NCBI GenBank assembly: GCA_045546275.1
Contig: JAZQCM010000031.1
Span: 123,624 to 187,623, forward strand
Source: RGIG1927 sp045546275
GTDB lineage: Bacteria > Bacillota > Clostridia > UMGS1883
Direction of reading: 5' to 3'
DNA length: 64,000 nt
The notes beneath the pieces are model-generated. The model did not search any database and was not told the DNA's origin. It was given only the letters and a program-made list of their open reading frames with translations. Numbering within the stretch: the stretch's first letter is position 1; every line of letters starts with the position of its first letter. The position numbers were made by a program, and so were the translations under genes. This document shows positions 31,388-40,603 of the stretch, piece by piece.

Positions 31388-33958
31388 TTAATTCATTTTC
31401 GCTTTCTGGCTTAATTCGTACAATTTATTCATCGCCTCAATGGGTGTAAGTATTGTGGGGTCAAGGTTTTTAAGCTCGTCAACAATGGGATTGGACACCA
31501 TGAAATTAAGCTGCATGCTGTTATCCTCTTCCCTTTTAACGGGCACTTCACCCTTTTCGCCGTTTTCAACAAGGTGCAAAATTTCCTTTGCCCTTCTTAC
31601 AACGCTGTCGGGCACACCTGCTAAAAGAGCAACCTCAATACCGTAGCTTGCCTCGGCACTGCCACGGACGATTTTTCGTAAGAAGGTAATGTCGTCCCCA
31701 CGCTTTTTGCAGGCGGTATTGTAGTTTTTAACGCCCTTGAGCTCGTCCTCTAAAACTGCAAGCTCATGATAGTGGGTGGCAAAAAGAGTTTTTGCCTTTA
31801 ATTTTTTGGCAATATGCTCCATAACCGACCATGCAATGGAAAGCCCGTCGTAGGTTGATGTGCCACGTCCGATTTCGTCAAGTATAATAAGGCTCTTTTT
31901 TGTGGCATTGGTTAAAATGTAGCTTACCTCGCTCATTTCAAGCATGAAGGTGCTCTGCCCTCTTGTTAAGTCGTCGGAGGCACCTATTCTTGTGAAAATT
32001 TTGTCCACAACACCAACAGTGCAACTCTTTGCAGGCACAAAGCTACCCATTTGCGCCATAAGCACAATAAGGGCTGTTTGCCTCATGTAGGTGCTTTTAC
32101 CTGCCATGTTAGGTCCTGTTATAACCATTGCAAAGTCGTCCTTTGTGAGGCTTGTATCGTTGGGCACAAACACACCCTTTGAAATTTTTTCAACAACGCT
32201 GTGCCTGCCGTCTGTTATGGTAAGCTCGTCTGTGGAATTTACAAAAGGTTTTGTGTAGTTGTTTTTAACTGCAACTGTTGCCAGAGAATAAATTGCGTCA
32301 ACCTCGCTGATTGCCTTTGCGGTTTTCATAATGCGCTCCAAGTTTTCCGAAACCTTTTCACGAATTTCAACAAAGGCGTTGTATTCCAATTCGCAAAGCC
32401 TTTCCTGTGCACCTAAAACTGCACTTTCCGCTTCCTTTAATTCCAATGTAATAAATCTTTCGTTGTTAACGAGAGTTTGCTTGCGTATATAATCCTCGGG
32501 CACCTTTGACAAATTGCCCTTTGAAACATCAATGTAGTAGCCGAAAACCTTGTTAAATCCAACCTTAAGGTTTTTAATGCCTGTTCTTTCTCTTTCCTTG
32601 GCTTCAAGGTTTGCAATAAATTCTCTGCCGTTTTTGGAGGCGGTTTTAAGCTTGTCAATTTCCTCGCTGTAGCCCGGGCGGATAATGTTGCCCTCACGCA
32701 AGCTTACGGGCACCTCGTCCAAAAGTGCGCTTTCTAAAAGGTTGTTCACGTCCTCCAAAGAGTCAATCATGCCTTCACGGTAGGAAAGGTACACGCTCTT
32801 TGCATCTTTTAAAAGGTTTTTAATTTTGGGAATTTCACGGAAGGATGCACGAAGAGAAACCAAGTCCTTGGCGTTTGCCATTTTTAAGCTCACTCTTGCC
32901 ATAAGCCTTTCAATGTCCCACACGTTTTTAACACATTCAGAAATATCTTCCCTTAAGTTAAGGTTTGTGACCATTTCTTCAACAGCATCAAGCCTGTTTG
33001 TTATTGCCACAGGGTTAATAAGCGGGCGTAAGATCCAGTTTTTAATTGTTCTTGAGCCCATTGCGGTTTTTGTTTTGTCCAGAACGCCGTACAAGGAGCC
33101 ACGCTTTTGTTTGTCGCGCATTGTTTCCGTAAGCTCTAAGTTGCGCCTTGTTGCCGCATCAATTTCCAAAAATTCGCCCGGTGTGTAAATGGACACGTCA
33201 CGCATGTGAGGGATTGCACCCTTTTGTGTTTCCTTAATGTAGGAAATTACCGTACCTATGGCAATAACCAAGTCCTTGTCGGAAACCTCGCCAATGTTAC
33301 GGATTTGCTCCTTTGCAGCTTTTTCCGCATCGGCTGCAATTAAATCCTCATCAAAGGCAAAGCACAACGCTCTTGTGCTTAAGCTGATATATTCACGGAG
33401 AGTGTTGTTTTCGGAAGCTTCTTTACTAAGTGCCATTTCAACAGGAGCAAATTTTGCAATTTCGTTTATAAGAAGGTTTGCGCTTTTGTCCTTTTCAATA
33501 ACTGTAGCCGAAATTTCGCCCGATGCCACATCGGCAAAAACAACGGCGTTTTTGTCCTTTTTGCGCAGAATTGCACCAATGTAGTTTGTGCTTTGGCTAT
33601 TTACAACCCCCTCGTCAAGATTTGTGCCGGGAGTGACAATTCTTATAACCTCTCGTTTTACAATGCCAACTGCATCCTTGGGGTCTTCCACCTGCTCACA
33701 GATTGCCACCTTGTAGCCTTTTGCCACAAGACGTGAAATGTAAACCTGTGCTGCATGGAAAGGCACACCGCACATGGGCGCTCTTTCCTCCTGACCGCAA
33801 TCACGGCCTGTTAAGGTAAGCTCCAATTCCCTTGATGCGGTAACGGCATCGTCAAAAAACATTTCGTAAAAGTCGCCTAAACGAAACATTAAAATTGCGT
33901 CTTTATTATCTTCTTTTATTGTTAAATATTGCTTCATCATAGGGGTCATTTCGCCCAT
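31388..33958 (-). CDS. mutS: DNA mismatch repair protein MutS
   Basis: 856 residues. The mismatch-binding domain has the GDFYEMFFDDA motif near residues 25-40; connector and core domains follow; the ATPase carries the Walker A sequence TGPNMAGKSTYMRQ, DEIGRGTSTYDGLSIAW and the FATHYHEL signature. It recognises base mismatches. First gene of the mutS-mutL-miaA-hfq-HlyD-recO(-lacZ) run, behind a good promoter. Confidence 0.98.
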   Translation of the reverse strand: MGEMTPMMKQYLTIKEDNKDAILMFRLGDFYEMFFDDAVTASRELELTLTGRDCGQEERAPMCGVPFHAAQVYISRLVAKGYKVAICEQVEDPKDAVGIVKREVIRIVTPGTNLDEGVVNSQSTNYIGAILRKKDKNAVVFADVASGEISATVIEKDKSANLLINEIAKFAPVEMALSKEASENNTLREYISLSTRALCFAFDEDLIAADAEKAAKEQIRNIGEVSDKDLVIAIGTVISYIKETQKGAIPHMRDVSIYTPGEFLEIDAATRRNLELTETMRDKQKRGSLYGVLDKTKTAMGSRTIKNWILRPLINPVAITNRLDAVEEMVTNLNLREDISECVKNVWDIERLMARVSLKMANAKDLVSLRASFREIPKIKNLLKDAKSVYLSYREGMIDSLEDVNNLLESALLDEVPVSLREGNIIRPGYSEEIDKLKTASKNGREFIANLEAKERERTGIKNLKVGFNKVFGYYIDVSKGNLSKVPEDYIRKQTLVNNERFITLELKEAESAVLGAQERLCELEYNAFVEIREKVSENLERIMKTAKAISEVDAIYSLATVAVKNNYTKPFVNSTDELTITDGRHSVVEKISKGVFVPNDTSLTKDDFAMVITGPNMAGKSTYMRQTALIVLMAQMGSFVPAKSCTVGVVDKIFTRIGASDDLTRGQSTFMLEMSEVSYILTNATKKSLIILDEIGRGTSTYDGLSIAWSVMEHIAKKLKAKTLFATHYHELAVLEDELKGVKNYNTACKKRGDDITFLRKIVRGSAEASYGIEVALLAGVPDSVVRRAKEILHLVENGEKGEVPVKREEDNSMQLNFMVSNPIVDELKNLDPTILTPIEAMNKLYELSQKAKMN

Positions 33959-33986
33959 GGATATCCCTCCCCACTTTAATAGAATA

Positions 33987-34015
33987 ATTATATCATTTCA
34001 AGGCAAAAAAGGCAA
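33987..34015 (-). promoter_or_regulatory. Promoter of the mutS operon
   Basis: TTGCCT (34010-34015), 17-bp spacer, consensus TATAAT (33987-33992) on the minus strand, about 30 bases before mutS. Confidence 0.65.
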
Positions 34016-34017
34016 GC

Positions 34018-34042
34018 AAAAAAGGAGTCCGAAGACTCCTTT
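34018..34042 (-). terminator. Terminator of the exporter-SLH operon
   Basis: AAAGGAGTC/GACTCCTTT stem with a tetraloop read TTCG on the minus strand, followed there by a T-run. Confidence 0.82.
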
Positions 34043-34051
34043 AAGGGTAAG

Positions 34052-36331
34052 TTATTTAGCAAATATTCTGATTATTCTAATCTTTCCGCCCTTTTCTGCA
34101 CCACGCTCTGAATGGAAGGTTATTTCGCCCGTAAGATTAAGCGCATCGCTTAAGGAAATTGTTTTTATGTCGGAAATTGTTTTGCCTGCGTAAATAAGCA
34201 CATCCTCTGCCAACTGGTAGCTCTTGCCGTTCATTTTAACAAGATTATCCGCATAGCTTGAAATTCTGCTGCCTTTTGCCACAGTTTTAAGAACACCTAT
34301 ACTTCTTCCGTTAAGACCGTTATAGTAATAAATACAGTCGCCCTTTTTGTAGGATGCGTAGCTACCTGTTATAGTGTAGGTGTCGGCACCTGACAAGAAG
34401 CTGTACGCTCCGCTGTTGGAGTCTTTTGGAACGGAGGTTAAAACGCCGTATGTGTTTCTGTTGCCCGAAACGTTATTTACGTAAAGAACCACAACCTCAC
34501 CACGCTTATTTGTCTGGATATGGAGCACGTCTGTTTTACTAAGCTCCATGTCGTGAATGTCGGCAATTGTGAGAGTTGACACATTTGCAGTATTTTCGTT
34601 TTTGTCCTCAAGCTCAAGTATTGCAAAATCTGTTGCAAAGCTGAAGGTGCCAAAGGTTTTTTCATCCTTATCAGCAGCTCCTTTTGCTCTCACATACTCG
34701 GGGAACGAAACACGGGCATAGGTGTTTTTGAAATCAATACTGCCAAAGTCGCCTATATTATCCTCGTACTCGTTGTCTTCAACCTGATACTTAACCTCTT
34801 TTCCGTCAGTTGACATGAAGGTTATGTAAAATTCTGTTCTGCCCTTTTCATCGTCTTCTGTCTCGTCGGAAATTTCTTTGCCAAAGCCTGTTATAACACC
34901 ATAGGAATTAACTGTTTCCTCAGTAAGGCTTACCGCGTCAACAACATCGCCGCTTTCGCCAAAAAGAAGGGTTACTCTGTCCCCTATTTTAAATGCGTTT
35001 TCACTTTCATTGAGCTTATTCACAGCGGTTTTTGATGCTATCTTGTAGCTATTTCCCGAAACTGTTACCTCTGTCACAACACTCTTCATGGGATATGCAT
35101 TTTCGTAAACACCTGTTACACGGTCGCAGTATGCATACAATGTGTTGGTTTTTCGTGAATAGTAGCAAACGTCAAATTCCGAAATGTCTGCCGCTGTTGC
35201 CAAAAGTCCTTTTCTTATTACTCTCAGAGTGCTCATGTCTTCAATTTCAAAGAGCTCGTCAATTGTCTGGTTGCCCATAACAGTTTTGGGGCCTTCATAT
35301 TTATACTCCTCCACAACTGCATGCTTTACAGCACCATCCTTTATGAAAAGGTCAATTTTGCTTCCGGAGTTTATTCCCTCGGCAAGCTTTTGTGCGGTAT
35401 AGGTGCCGTTATCTATATACAGAGTTGTTTTATTGTTAATTTCAACTGTTTCACCGTTTTCCATTATGAGCGAAACCTCTTCCTTGCCCTCTTGGGTAAA
35501 AACTGCTGAAATTGTGTGTTCTTCGCATGTTAATTCATTAGATTTTTCAAACACGATAATTTCATTTTCGTCGTTTGTAATAAATGTGCCCTCAAAGCCT
35601 TTGAGAGAATCAAAGCTATAATGCTCACCGTGTGTAAAAATGCCCTTATCTGTTTGCACCTGATTTACCAAAAGGGTGGCATTGTCTTTTCTTGTGGCAA
35701 GAATTACCGCATCTTCATAAACAGTATGGTCCATTTTTGTAACAAGGTCTGTTTTTGTGTTTTTCATGTGAGTGAAAATTGTGCGGTAAATGAGTATTGC
35801 CGCATCCTTACGGGTGATGTGGCTGTTATCTGAAAGGCTCATGCCATCTGTAATGCCTAAAACCTGCGCTTTTTCCATGTAACCCTGAGGCCACTTGTAG
35901 CCAACATCCTCTGCATTGTAGCCCAAAAGCCTTACAAGCACGGTTACGGTTTGTGCATATGTAATAAAGTCGTTTGCGCCAAAGGTGCCGTCGGGATAGC
36001 CTGTAATGTAGCCGTCCTTTGCAACGGTATTTACATAGCCTGAGTACCAGTCGGTGTTTTTAACATCGGAAAAGGCATCGGTTGTTTCAACGGCGGATTT
36101 TTCCTTGCCGAGAATGTGCACTGCAATTTTTGCAAACTGTGCACGGGTAAGTAAGCCATTGGGCTGAAAACTGCCGTCACCCATGCCGGAAATAATGCCA
36201 AGCTCGCTCAAAACATCAACAGCGTGGGCAAAATCGCCCGAATTGTCCACATCGTAAAATGTTTTTGAAAAAGCCGGTATTGAGAAAAGCATTGTTGAAA
36301 TTAAAACCAATGCCACTATTTTCTTAACCAT
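34052..36331 (-). CDS. S-layer homology (SLH) domain protein
   Basis: 759 residues with a signal peptide (1-22, ending PAFS). Three SLH repeats fill about residues 23-200 (FYDVDNSGDFAHAVDVLSELGIISGMGDGSFQPNGLLTRAQFAKIA is the first; the second has SGYVNTVAKDGYITGYPDGTFGAND). These bind pyruvylated secondary wall polysaccharide. The remaining about 550 residues are beta-rich, without a recognised domain. It follows the MacB-like permease by 22 bases, so it appears to be part of the exporter operon, either as a surface partner or simply by gene order. Confidence 0.85.
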   Translation of the reverse strand: MVKKIVALVLISTMLFSIPAFSKTFYDVDNSGDFAHAVDVLSELGIISGMGDGSFQPNGLLTRAQFAKIAVHILGKEKSAVETTDAFSDVKNTDWYSGYVNTVAKDGYITGYPDGTFGANDFITYAQTVTVLVRLLGYNAEDVGYKWPQGYMEKAQVLGITDGMSLSDNSHITRKDAAILIYRTIFTHMKNTKTDLVTKMDHTVYEDAVILATRKDNATLLVNQVQTDKGIFTHGEHYSFDSLKGFEGTFITNDENEIIVFEKSNELTCEEHTISAVFTQEGKEEVSLIMENGETVEINNKTTLYIDNGTYTAQKLAEGINSGSKIDLFIKDGAVKHAVVEEYKYEGPKTVMGNQTIDELFEIEDMSTLRVIRKGLLATAADISEFDVCYYSRKTNTLYAYCDRVTGVYENAYPMKSVVTEVTVSGNSYKIASKTAVNKLNESENAFKIGDRVTLLFGESGDVVDAVSLTEETVNSYGVITGFGKEISDETEDDEKGRTEFYITFMSTDGKEVKYQVEDNEYEDNIGDFGSIDFKNTYARVSFPEYVRAKGAADKDEKTFGTFSFATDFAILELEDKNENTANVSTLTIADIHDMELSKTDVLHIQTNKRGEVVVLYVNNVSGNRNTYGVLTSVPKDSNSGAYSFLSGADTYTITGSYASYKKGDCIYYYNGLNGRSIGVLKTVAKGSRISSYADNLVKMNGKSYQLAEDVLIYAGKTISDIKTISLSDALNLTGEITFHSERGAEKGGKIRIIRIFAK

Positions 36332-36353
36332 AGTTTTTCTCCTTTACTTTTAT

Positions 36354-37544
36354 TTAGTCAAAGCGGAGCGCATCAACAGGATTTAGTTTTGCAGCTCTCC
36401 TTGCGGGGTAAAGACCAAAGATAATACCCATTGCCGCCGAGAACAGGAAGGAGCCGACTATTGTGCCTGCCTGCTCGGAAAGGGTTAGCTGCGGAAGCCC
36501 CGTGGCAGAGCATATTGCGCTACTGCCCCCGACCCCCAGTAGGATACCTAAAATTCCGCCTATGCAGCTTAAAACCGCACTTTCTACCAAGAACTGCAAC
36601 AAAATCACACCTGTTCGTGCACCGATAGATTTACGGATACCGATTTCACGTGTTCTTTCGGTTACCGTTACAAGCATAATGTTCATAATGCCAATACCTG
36701 CAACAACAAGAGAAATGCCTGCAATGCCTGCCGCCAGTCCTGCCATTATGCCCAAGGCGTCGTCAATGGTTTCAACAATTGCAGCCTGGTCAATAACTGT
36801 GTAGAAGTTATCGTTTTTAAACTTTTTGTACAAAAAGTTTTCAACAGCCTCAGTTGCTTTGTCGGTGTAGTCGCTGCTTGTAGCGCTGATTAAAAAGTTT
36901 GAAATGCCTGCGTTTCTTAAAAACCTTTGCGCCTTTGTGTAGGGAATCATGATTAAATCATCCTCACCGCCCGAGGAAACATTACTGCTCTTCTGGTCAA
37001 GCACGCCTGCAACGGTAAACACCTCGTTATTTATTTTAAGGTTTTGTCCCACAGGGTCCATGCCGTGGAAAAGCTCTTTGGAAATATATTCACCAATTAT
37101 ACACACATTGGTTCTGTTGTCCATGTCGTATTCGTTAAAGTTTCGCCCCGACACAACCTCACGGTTTCTTATTACCATATATTCCTCCGAAACTCCGTAA
37201 AGAGTTGAAGAAAGGTTGTCGCCACCGTACTTTATTGTGCTTCTTGAGCTTATTAAGGGCGAGCAATATGCAATAATGTCGCTGTTTTCGTCGCAAAAGG
37301 TTTGCAGCTCGTCGTTGGACACGCTTCTGCCTGTTCCCCAGCCACGGTTAATGTTTACGGTAATAAGGTTTGTGCCCATGCTTTCAAGCTGGGTTTTCAT
37401 GTTTTTTGTTGCCGCCGAAACCAAACTCACCAGCACAATAACCGCCGCAACACCAATGATAATACCAAGCATTGTTAAAAAGGAGCGCACCTTGCTTGCC
37501 CACACAGAGGAAAGCGCCATTTTAAAGCTCATAACAAGATTCAT
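36354..37544 (-). CDS. MacB-type ABC transporter permease
   Basis: 396 residues. Four membrane segments in the MacB pattern: one at the N-terminus (VRSFLTMLGIIIGVAAVIVLVSLVSA), a large extracellular MacB_PCD domain (about 45-245), and three C-terminal segments with IGIMNIMLVTVTERTREIGIRKSIGAR, the FtsX-family signature. ATG 37544 overlaps the ATPase stop as ATGA. It works with the ATPase and the adaptor as a mechanotransmission exporter of peptides, lipids or drugs. Confidence 0.93.
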   Translation of the reverse strand: MNLVMSFKMALSSVWASKVRSFLTMLGIIIGVAAVIVLVSLVSAATKNMKTQLESMGTNLITVNINRGWGTGRSVSNDELQTFCDENSDIIAYCSPLISSRSTIKYGGDNLSSTLYGVSEEYMVIRNREVVSGRNFNEYDMDNRTNVCIIGEYISKELFHGMDPVGQNLKINNEVFTVAGVLDQKSSNVSSGGEDDLIMIPYTKAQRFLRNAGISNFLISATSSDYTDKATEAVENFLYKKFKNDNFYTVIDQAAIVETIDDALGIMAGLAAGIAGISLVVAGIGIMNIMLVTVTERTREIGIRKSIGARTGVILLQFLVESAVLSCIGGILGILLGVGGSSAICSATGLPQLTLSEQAGTIVGSFLFSAAMGIIFGLYPARRAAKLNPVDALRFD

Positions 37545-38236
37545 TCGCACACAACTCCTTCCGTGTTTGTGGTATCGCTGGTTATTTTACCGTCCGCAAT
37601 ACGTATAACTCTTTGTGCCTGACGGGCAATGTCGGTGTTGTGGGTAATAAGCACAACCGTGTTGCCGTCGGCATGAATTTGTTTTAACATTTCCATAACC
37701 TGCACGCCTGTTTTTGAGTCAAGGGCACCTGTGGGTTCGTCCGCCAGAATAAGGGGCGGATTAGGTGCAAGAGCACGGGCAATGGCAACTCTTTGCTGCT
37801 GGCCGCCACTAAGCTCCTTTGGCTTATGGTACATTCTTTGGTCCATGCCAACCTTTTTTAACGCCTCAATTGCCATTTCGCGCCTTTTTGATGCACGGAC
37901 GCCCTGGTAAATAAGAGGCAGCTCCACGTTTTCAAGGGCGGTAAGCTTTGGCAAAAGGTTATACACCTGGAATATAAAGCCGATTTTTTTGTTGCGTATT
38001 CTTGCAAGCTCGTTTTCGGAAAGGTTTTCAATGGGCACGCCGTCAATAAAGTATTTTCCGCTTGTGGCGGTGTCTAAGCAACCTATCATATTCATAAGTG
38101 TTGATTTGCCCGAGCCTGAAGGACCAATAATACTTACAAATTCCTTTGGCTTTATATGTAAACTTACGCCGTCAAGTGCTCTTACCTCGCTGTCACCGAC
38201 CTTGTATATTTTATACATATCTTCAATTCTTATCAT
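37541..38236 (-). CDS. MacB/LolD-type ABC transporter ATP-binding protein
   Basis: 231 residues. Walker A GPSGSGKST, Q-loop region GFIFQVYNLLPKLTALENVELPL, signature LSGGQQQRVAIARAL, Walker B LILADEPTGALD and the H-loop THNTD are intact. It powers the permease encoded directly downstream. The adaptor gene lies 13 bases upstream. Confidence 0.96.
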   Translation of the reverse strand: MIRIEDMYKIYKVGDSEVRALDGVSLHIKPKEFVSIIGPSGSGKSTLMNMIGCLDTATSGKYFIDGVPIENLSENELARIRNKKIGFIFQVYNLLPKLTALENVELPLIYQGVRASKRREMAIEALKKVGMDQRMYHKPKELSGGQQQRVAIARALAPNPPLILADEPTGALDSKTGVQVMEMLKQIHADGNTVVLITHNTDIARQAQRVIRIADGKITSDTTNTEGVVCE

Positions 38237-38249
38237 TTTTTGTCCTTTC

Positions 38250-40076
38250 TTATCTCATGCCGCCCATAGGCATACCGCCACGCATGCCGCCGCCCATAGG
38301 CATGCCGCCGAAATTGCCCCAGCCACTATTCTGATTTGAAGAGCCTGTCACCTTAACAACCTGACCCTCTTTAAGGCCCGAAACAATTTCAATGTAGTCG
38401 TCGTCGGAAACACCTGTTGTAACCTCAACACGCATTTCCTCTTCGTACATGGTCTGGTTTATTTGTGCGTTTTCTCTTTCTCCGCCACGGAATTTACCGC
38501 CCTCTGCGCTTCCCATGGGCATTGCGTTTCCTCTTTGGGGCGCACCTTCGCCAAAGCTTTCTCTCGGTGGCATTGTCATGCCTTCACCAAAGCTTTCTCT
38601 ATTTGGCATTGTGGCATTTTCAAAAGGAGGCTTGTCGCCTGCGGCAAATTCTCCTCTTTGAGGCATTTTTCCCATTTCGGCTTCACCAACAACGGTTACG
38701 TAGTATTTTCCTCCATAAAAGCTTACGGCACCTGAGGGCACTGCAATAACATTGTCTGCCCTTTCGGCAATAATTTCAGCACTTACGTTCATGCCGGGAA
38801 GTAAGTTGCCTGGCTGGTCAATTCGTACAATTACGGGGTAGTAGGTAACACCCTGCGAAGAGGTGCCCAAAAGTGAAACCGTTTCAATAATACCTGTGAA
38901 AATTTCACCTTCAATGGCATCGGCTTCAATCTGAACCTCCTGACCCACGGAAATTTTCGCCACGTCAAGTTCATCCACATTGATTGTAAATTTCATTTTT
39001 GTGGTGTCGGCAACAACCATTAGTGTGGTGGAGTTGTTTCCTGCCACGGTGTCGCCCTTTTTGTAGTTCTTTTCCATTACCTTGCCTGCAATTGGGGAGG
39101 TAACATAGTAGTTTTCCGCTTCTTTTTTAGTGTCTTCAAGGCTTGAAACTGCGTTGTCATAGCTCATTTTTGCATTGCGGAGGGCGTTTTCAAGCTGTGA
39201 GTTTTCTAAAACAGCAATAACATCGCCTTTATTTACCCAGTCACCGTTTTTAATGTTAAGCTCAACAATTTCTCCCGACTGACGGGCGTTGACCTTTGTG
39301 CTTGCAGGGTAGTTAAGTGCTGCTGCCGCTGCTCCTTCAATGTCGCCCGAAGGGGTGTGGAAGGTTGCAAAAGCCATTGTACCCTCTTCAATTGAGCCGG
39401 GGTTTGTAATTTTAACATCAACCGTTTTTACCATGGCGCCGTTTTCACCTGCAAAGGAGGCACTTGTTATTCTGTCAACTGTGCCTGTAACGGTTATCAT
39501 GTATTTTTCAAGGCTTACGCTTACTTTGTCGCCTGTTTTAATGTTTTCTATAACACCCACCGCAACGGGGATTGGTGCAATCATGTATGTATTGTCGGTA
39601 AGAGTGCAGATTGTTCCGTTTGCATTTTCGCCAAGTAAAAGATTAAGGTTACTTACAACACCCTGACTTGATGCTGTAACCGTGAGCTTTTCCACGTTTT
39701 CCTCGGCTGTGTTTAACGAAATTTCTGCCGACTCTACTGCATTTTCTGCCTTTTCAATGGCGTTGTCACTTCGTTCGGAATCAAAGCGGTAAAGCACGTC
39801 ATCCTCTTCAACCCAGTCGCCCTCTTCGGCTGTGCAGTAAATAATGTCGCCTGTAATTTTTGGAACTATATTATATGTTTCGTAGGCTTCAACAGTACCT
39901 GAGCCTGTAACAGTGTTTACAATGCTTCGTCTTGCAACAATTGCAGTTTGTATTTCCTCTACTGTTTCCTCAGTTTTTCTGCCTTTTACAAAAAAGATTA
40001 CACCCACTACTATCGCAAGGATTACAACAAGTGCAATTATTCGTTTTACCCATTTAAAAACGGCTTGTTTTTTCAT
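38250..40076 (-). CDS. MacA-like adaptor with Met/Gly-rich insert and tail
   Basis: 608 residues, long for the family (usually 370-450). N-terminal membrane anchor (about 12-29), lipoyl-like and beta-barrel domains (about 45-470, with two successive barrel/hairpin modules), then a low-complexity insert rich in Met, Pro, Arg and Gly (MPQRGEFAAGDKPPF..., repeats of PNRESFGEG and PPRESFGEG), a last barrel segment, and a tail of repeated GGMPMGG units. It should link the exporter to the envelope. The methionine-rich sections recall copper- or silver-binding segments, but this is inference. Confidence 0.88.
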   Translation of the reverse strand: MKKQAVFKWVKRIIALVVILAIVVGVIFFVKGRKTEETVEEIQTAIVARRSIVNTVTGSGTVEAYETYNIVPKITGDIIYCTAEEGDWVEEDDVLYRFDSERSDNAIEKAENAVESAEISLNTAEENVEKLTVTASSQGVVSNLNLLLGENANGTICTLTDNTYMIAPIPVAVGVIENIKTGDKVSVSLEKYMITVTGTVDRITSASFAGENGAMVKTVDVKITNPGSIEEGTMAFATFHTPSGDIEGAAAAALNYPASTKVNARQSGEIVELNIKNGDWVNKGDVIAVLENSQLENALRNAKMSYDNAVSSLEDTKKEAENYYVTSPIAGKVMEKNYKKGDTVAGNNSTTLMVVADTTKMKFTINVDELDVAKISVGQEVQIEADAIEGEIFTGIIETVSLLGTSSQGVTYYPVIVRIDQPGNLLPGMNVSAEIIAERADNVIAVPSGAVSFYGGKYYVTVVGEAEMGKMPQRGEFAAGDKPPFENATMPNRESFGEGMTMPPRESFGEGAPQRGNAMPMGSAEGGKFRGGERENAQINQTMYEEEMRVEVTTGVSDDDYIEIVSGLKEGQVVKVTGSSNQNSGWGNFGGMPMGGGMRGGMPMGGMR

Positions 40077-40184
40077 GCTTATACCTCCACTATTTTATCA
40101 TAGAATATAGAATAAACCTAAATCTTGTTTAAAACATATTAAATATATGAATAATTTATGAATTTACGAGCTTTTAAATAAAAT

Positions 40185-40210
40185 AAAAAGAGCGTAAATA
40201 CGCTCTTTTT
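40185..40210 (-). terminator. Terminator behind the zinc-ribbon gene
   Basis: AAAAAGAGCGTA/TACGCTCTTTTT hairpin followed by a T-rich run on the minus strand. Confidence 0.82.
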
Positions 40211-40224
40211 ACACAAAATGTAAT

Positions 40225-40584
40225 TTACTGAATTTCGCTGCCGCACTTGGGGCAAAAGTTTGCACTTTCTTCAATTTCTGCATTGCAGGAAGGGCAGATT
40301 ATAACCTTTTTTACCTCACGATACTGCTTTTTAAGGTTTGCAATGTCCTCCACAACATAGTCAATTTCCATTATTTTGTCTTCAACTGCATCTGCGTCCT
40401 CTGTTTGCTCCTTGATGTTTTTGTAAACAATTTCGCCAAGCTCCTTGTAAAGGTTTCTGAGGTTACTCTGCTTTTCGCCAATTTCCATTTTAATTTTGGC
40501 AATGCCGTAAACCTCGTTTACCTTTTTACTTGCAAGCTGTGCCGCATCTGTTGCCATGAATTTGAAATCGTCTAAAAATGCCAT
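40225..40584 (-). CDS. Coiled-coil protein with C-terminal zinc ribbon
   Basis: 119 residues from ATG 40584, which has AAAGGGGAAATAAAA upstream; the open frame extends 39 codons into hemZ but without a site. Residues about 10-85 form a helical/coiled-coil section (ASKKVNEVYGIAKIKMEIGEKQSNLRNLYKELGEIVY), and the end is a zinc ribbon, CPSCNAEIEESANFCPKCG. Proteins of this form are frequent in Clostridia; function unknown. It ends the MBL-hemZ run. Confidence 0.78.
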   Translation of the reverse strand: MAFLDDFKFMATDAAQLASKKVNEVYGIAKIKMEIGEKQSNLRNLYKELGEIVYKNIKEQTEDADAVEDKIMEIDYVVEDIANLKKQYREVKKVIICPSCNAEIEESANFCPKCGSEIQ

Positions 40585-40603
40585 TTTTATTTCCCCTTTC
40601 CTT

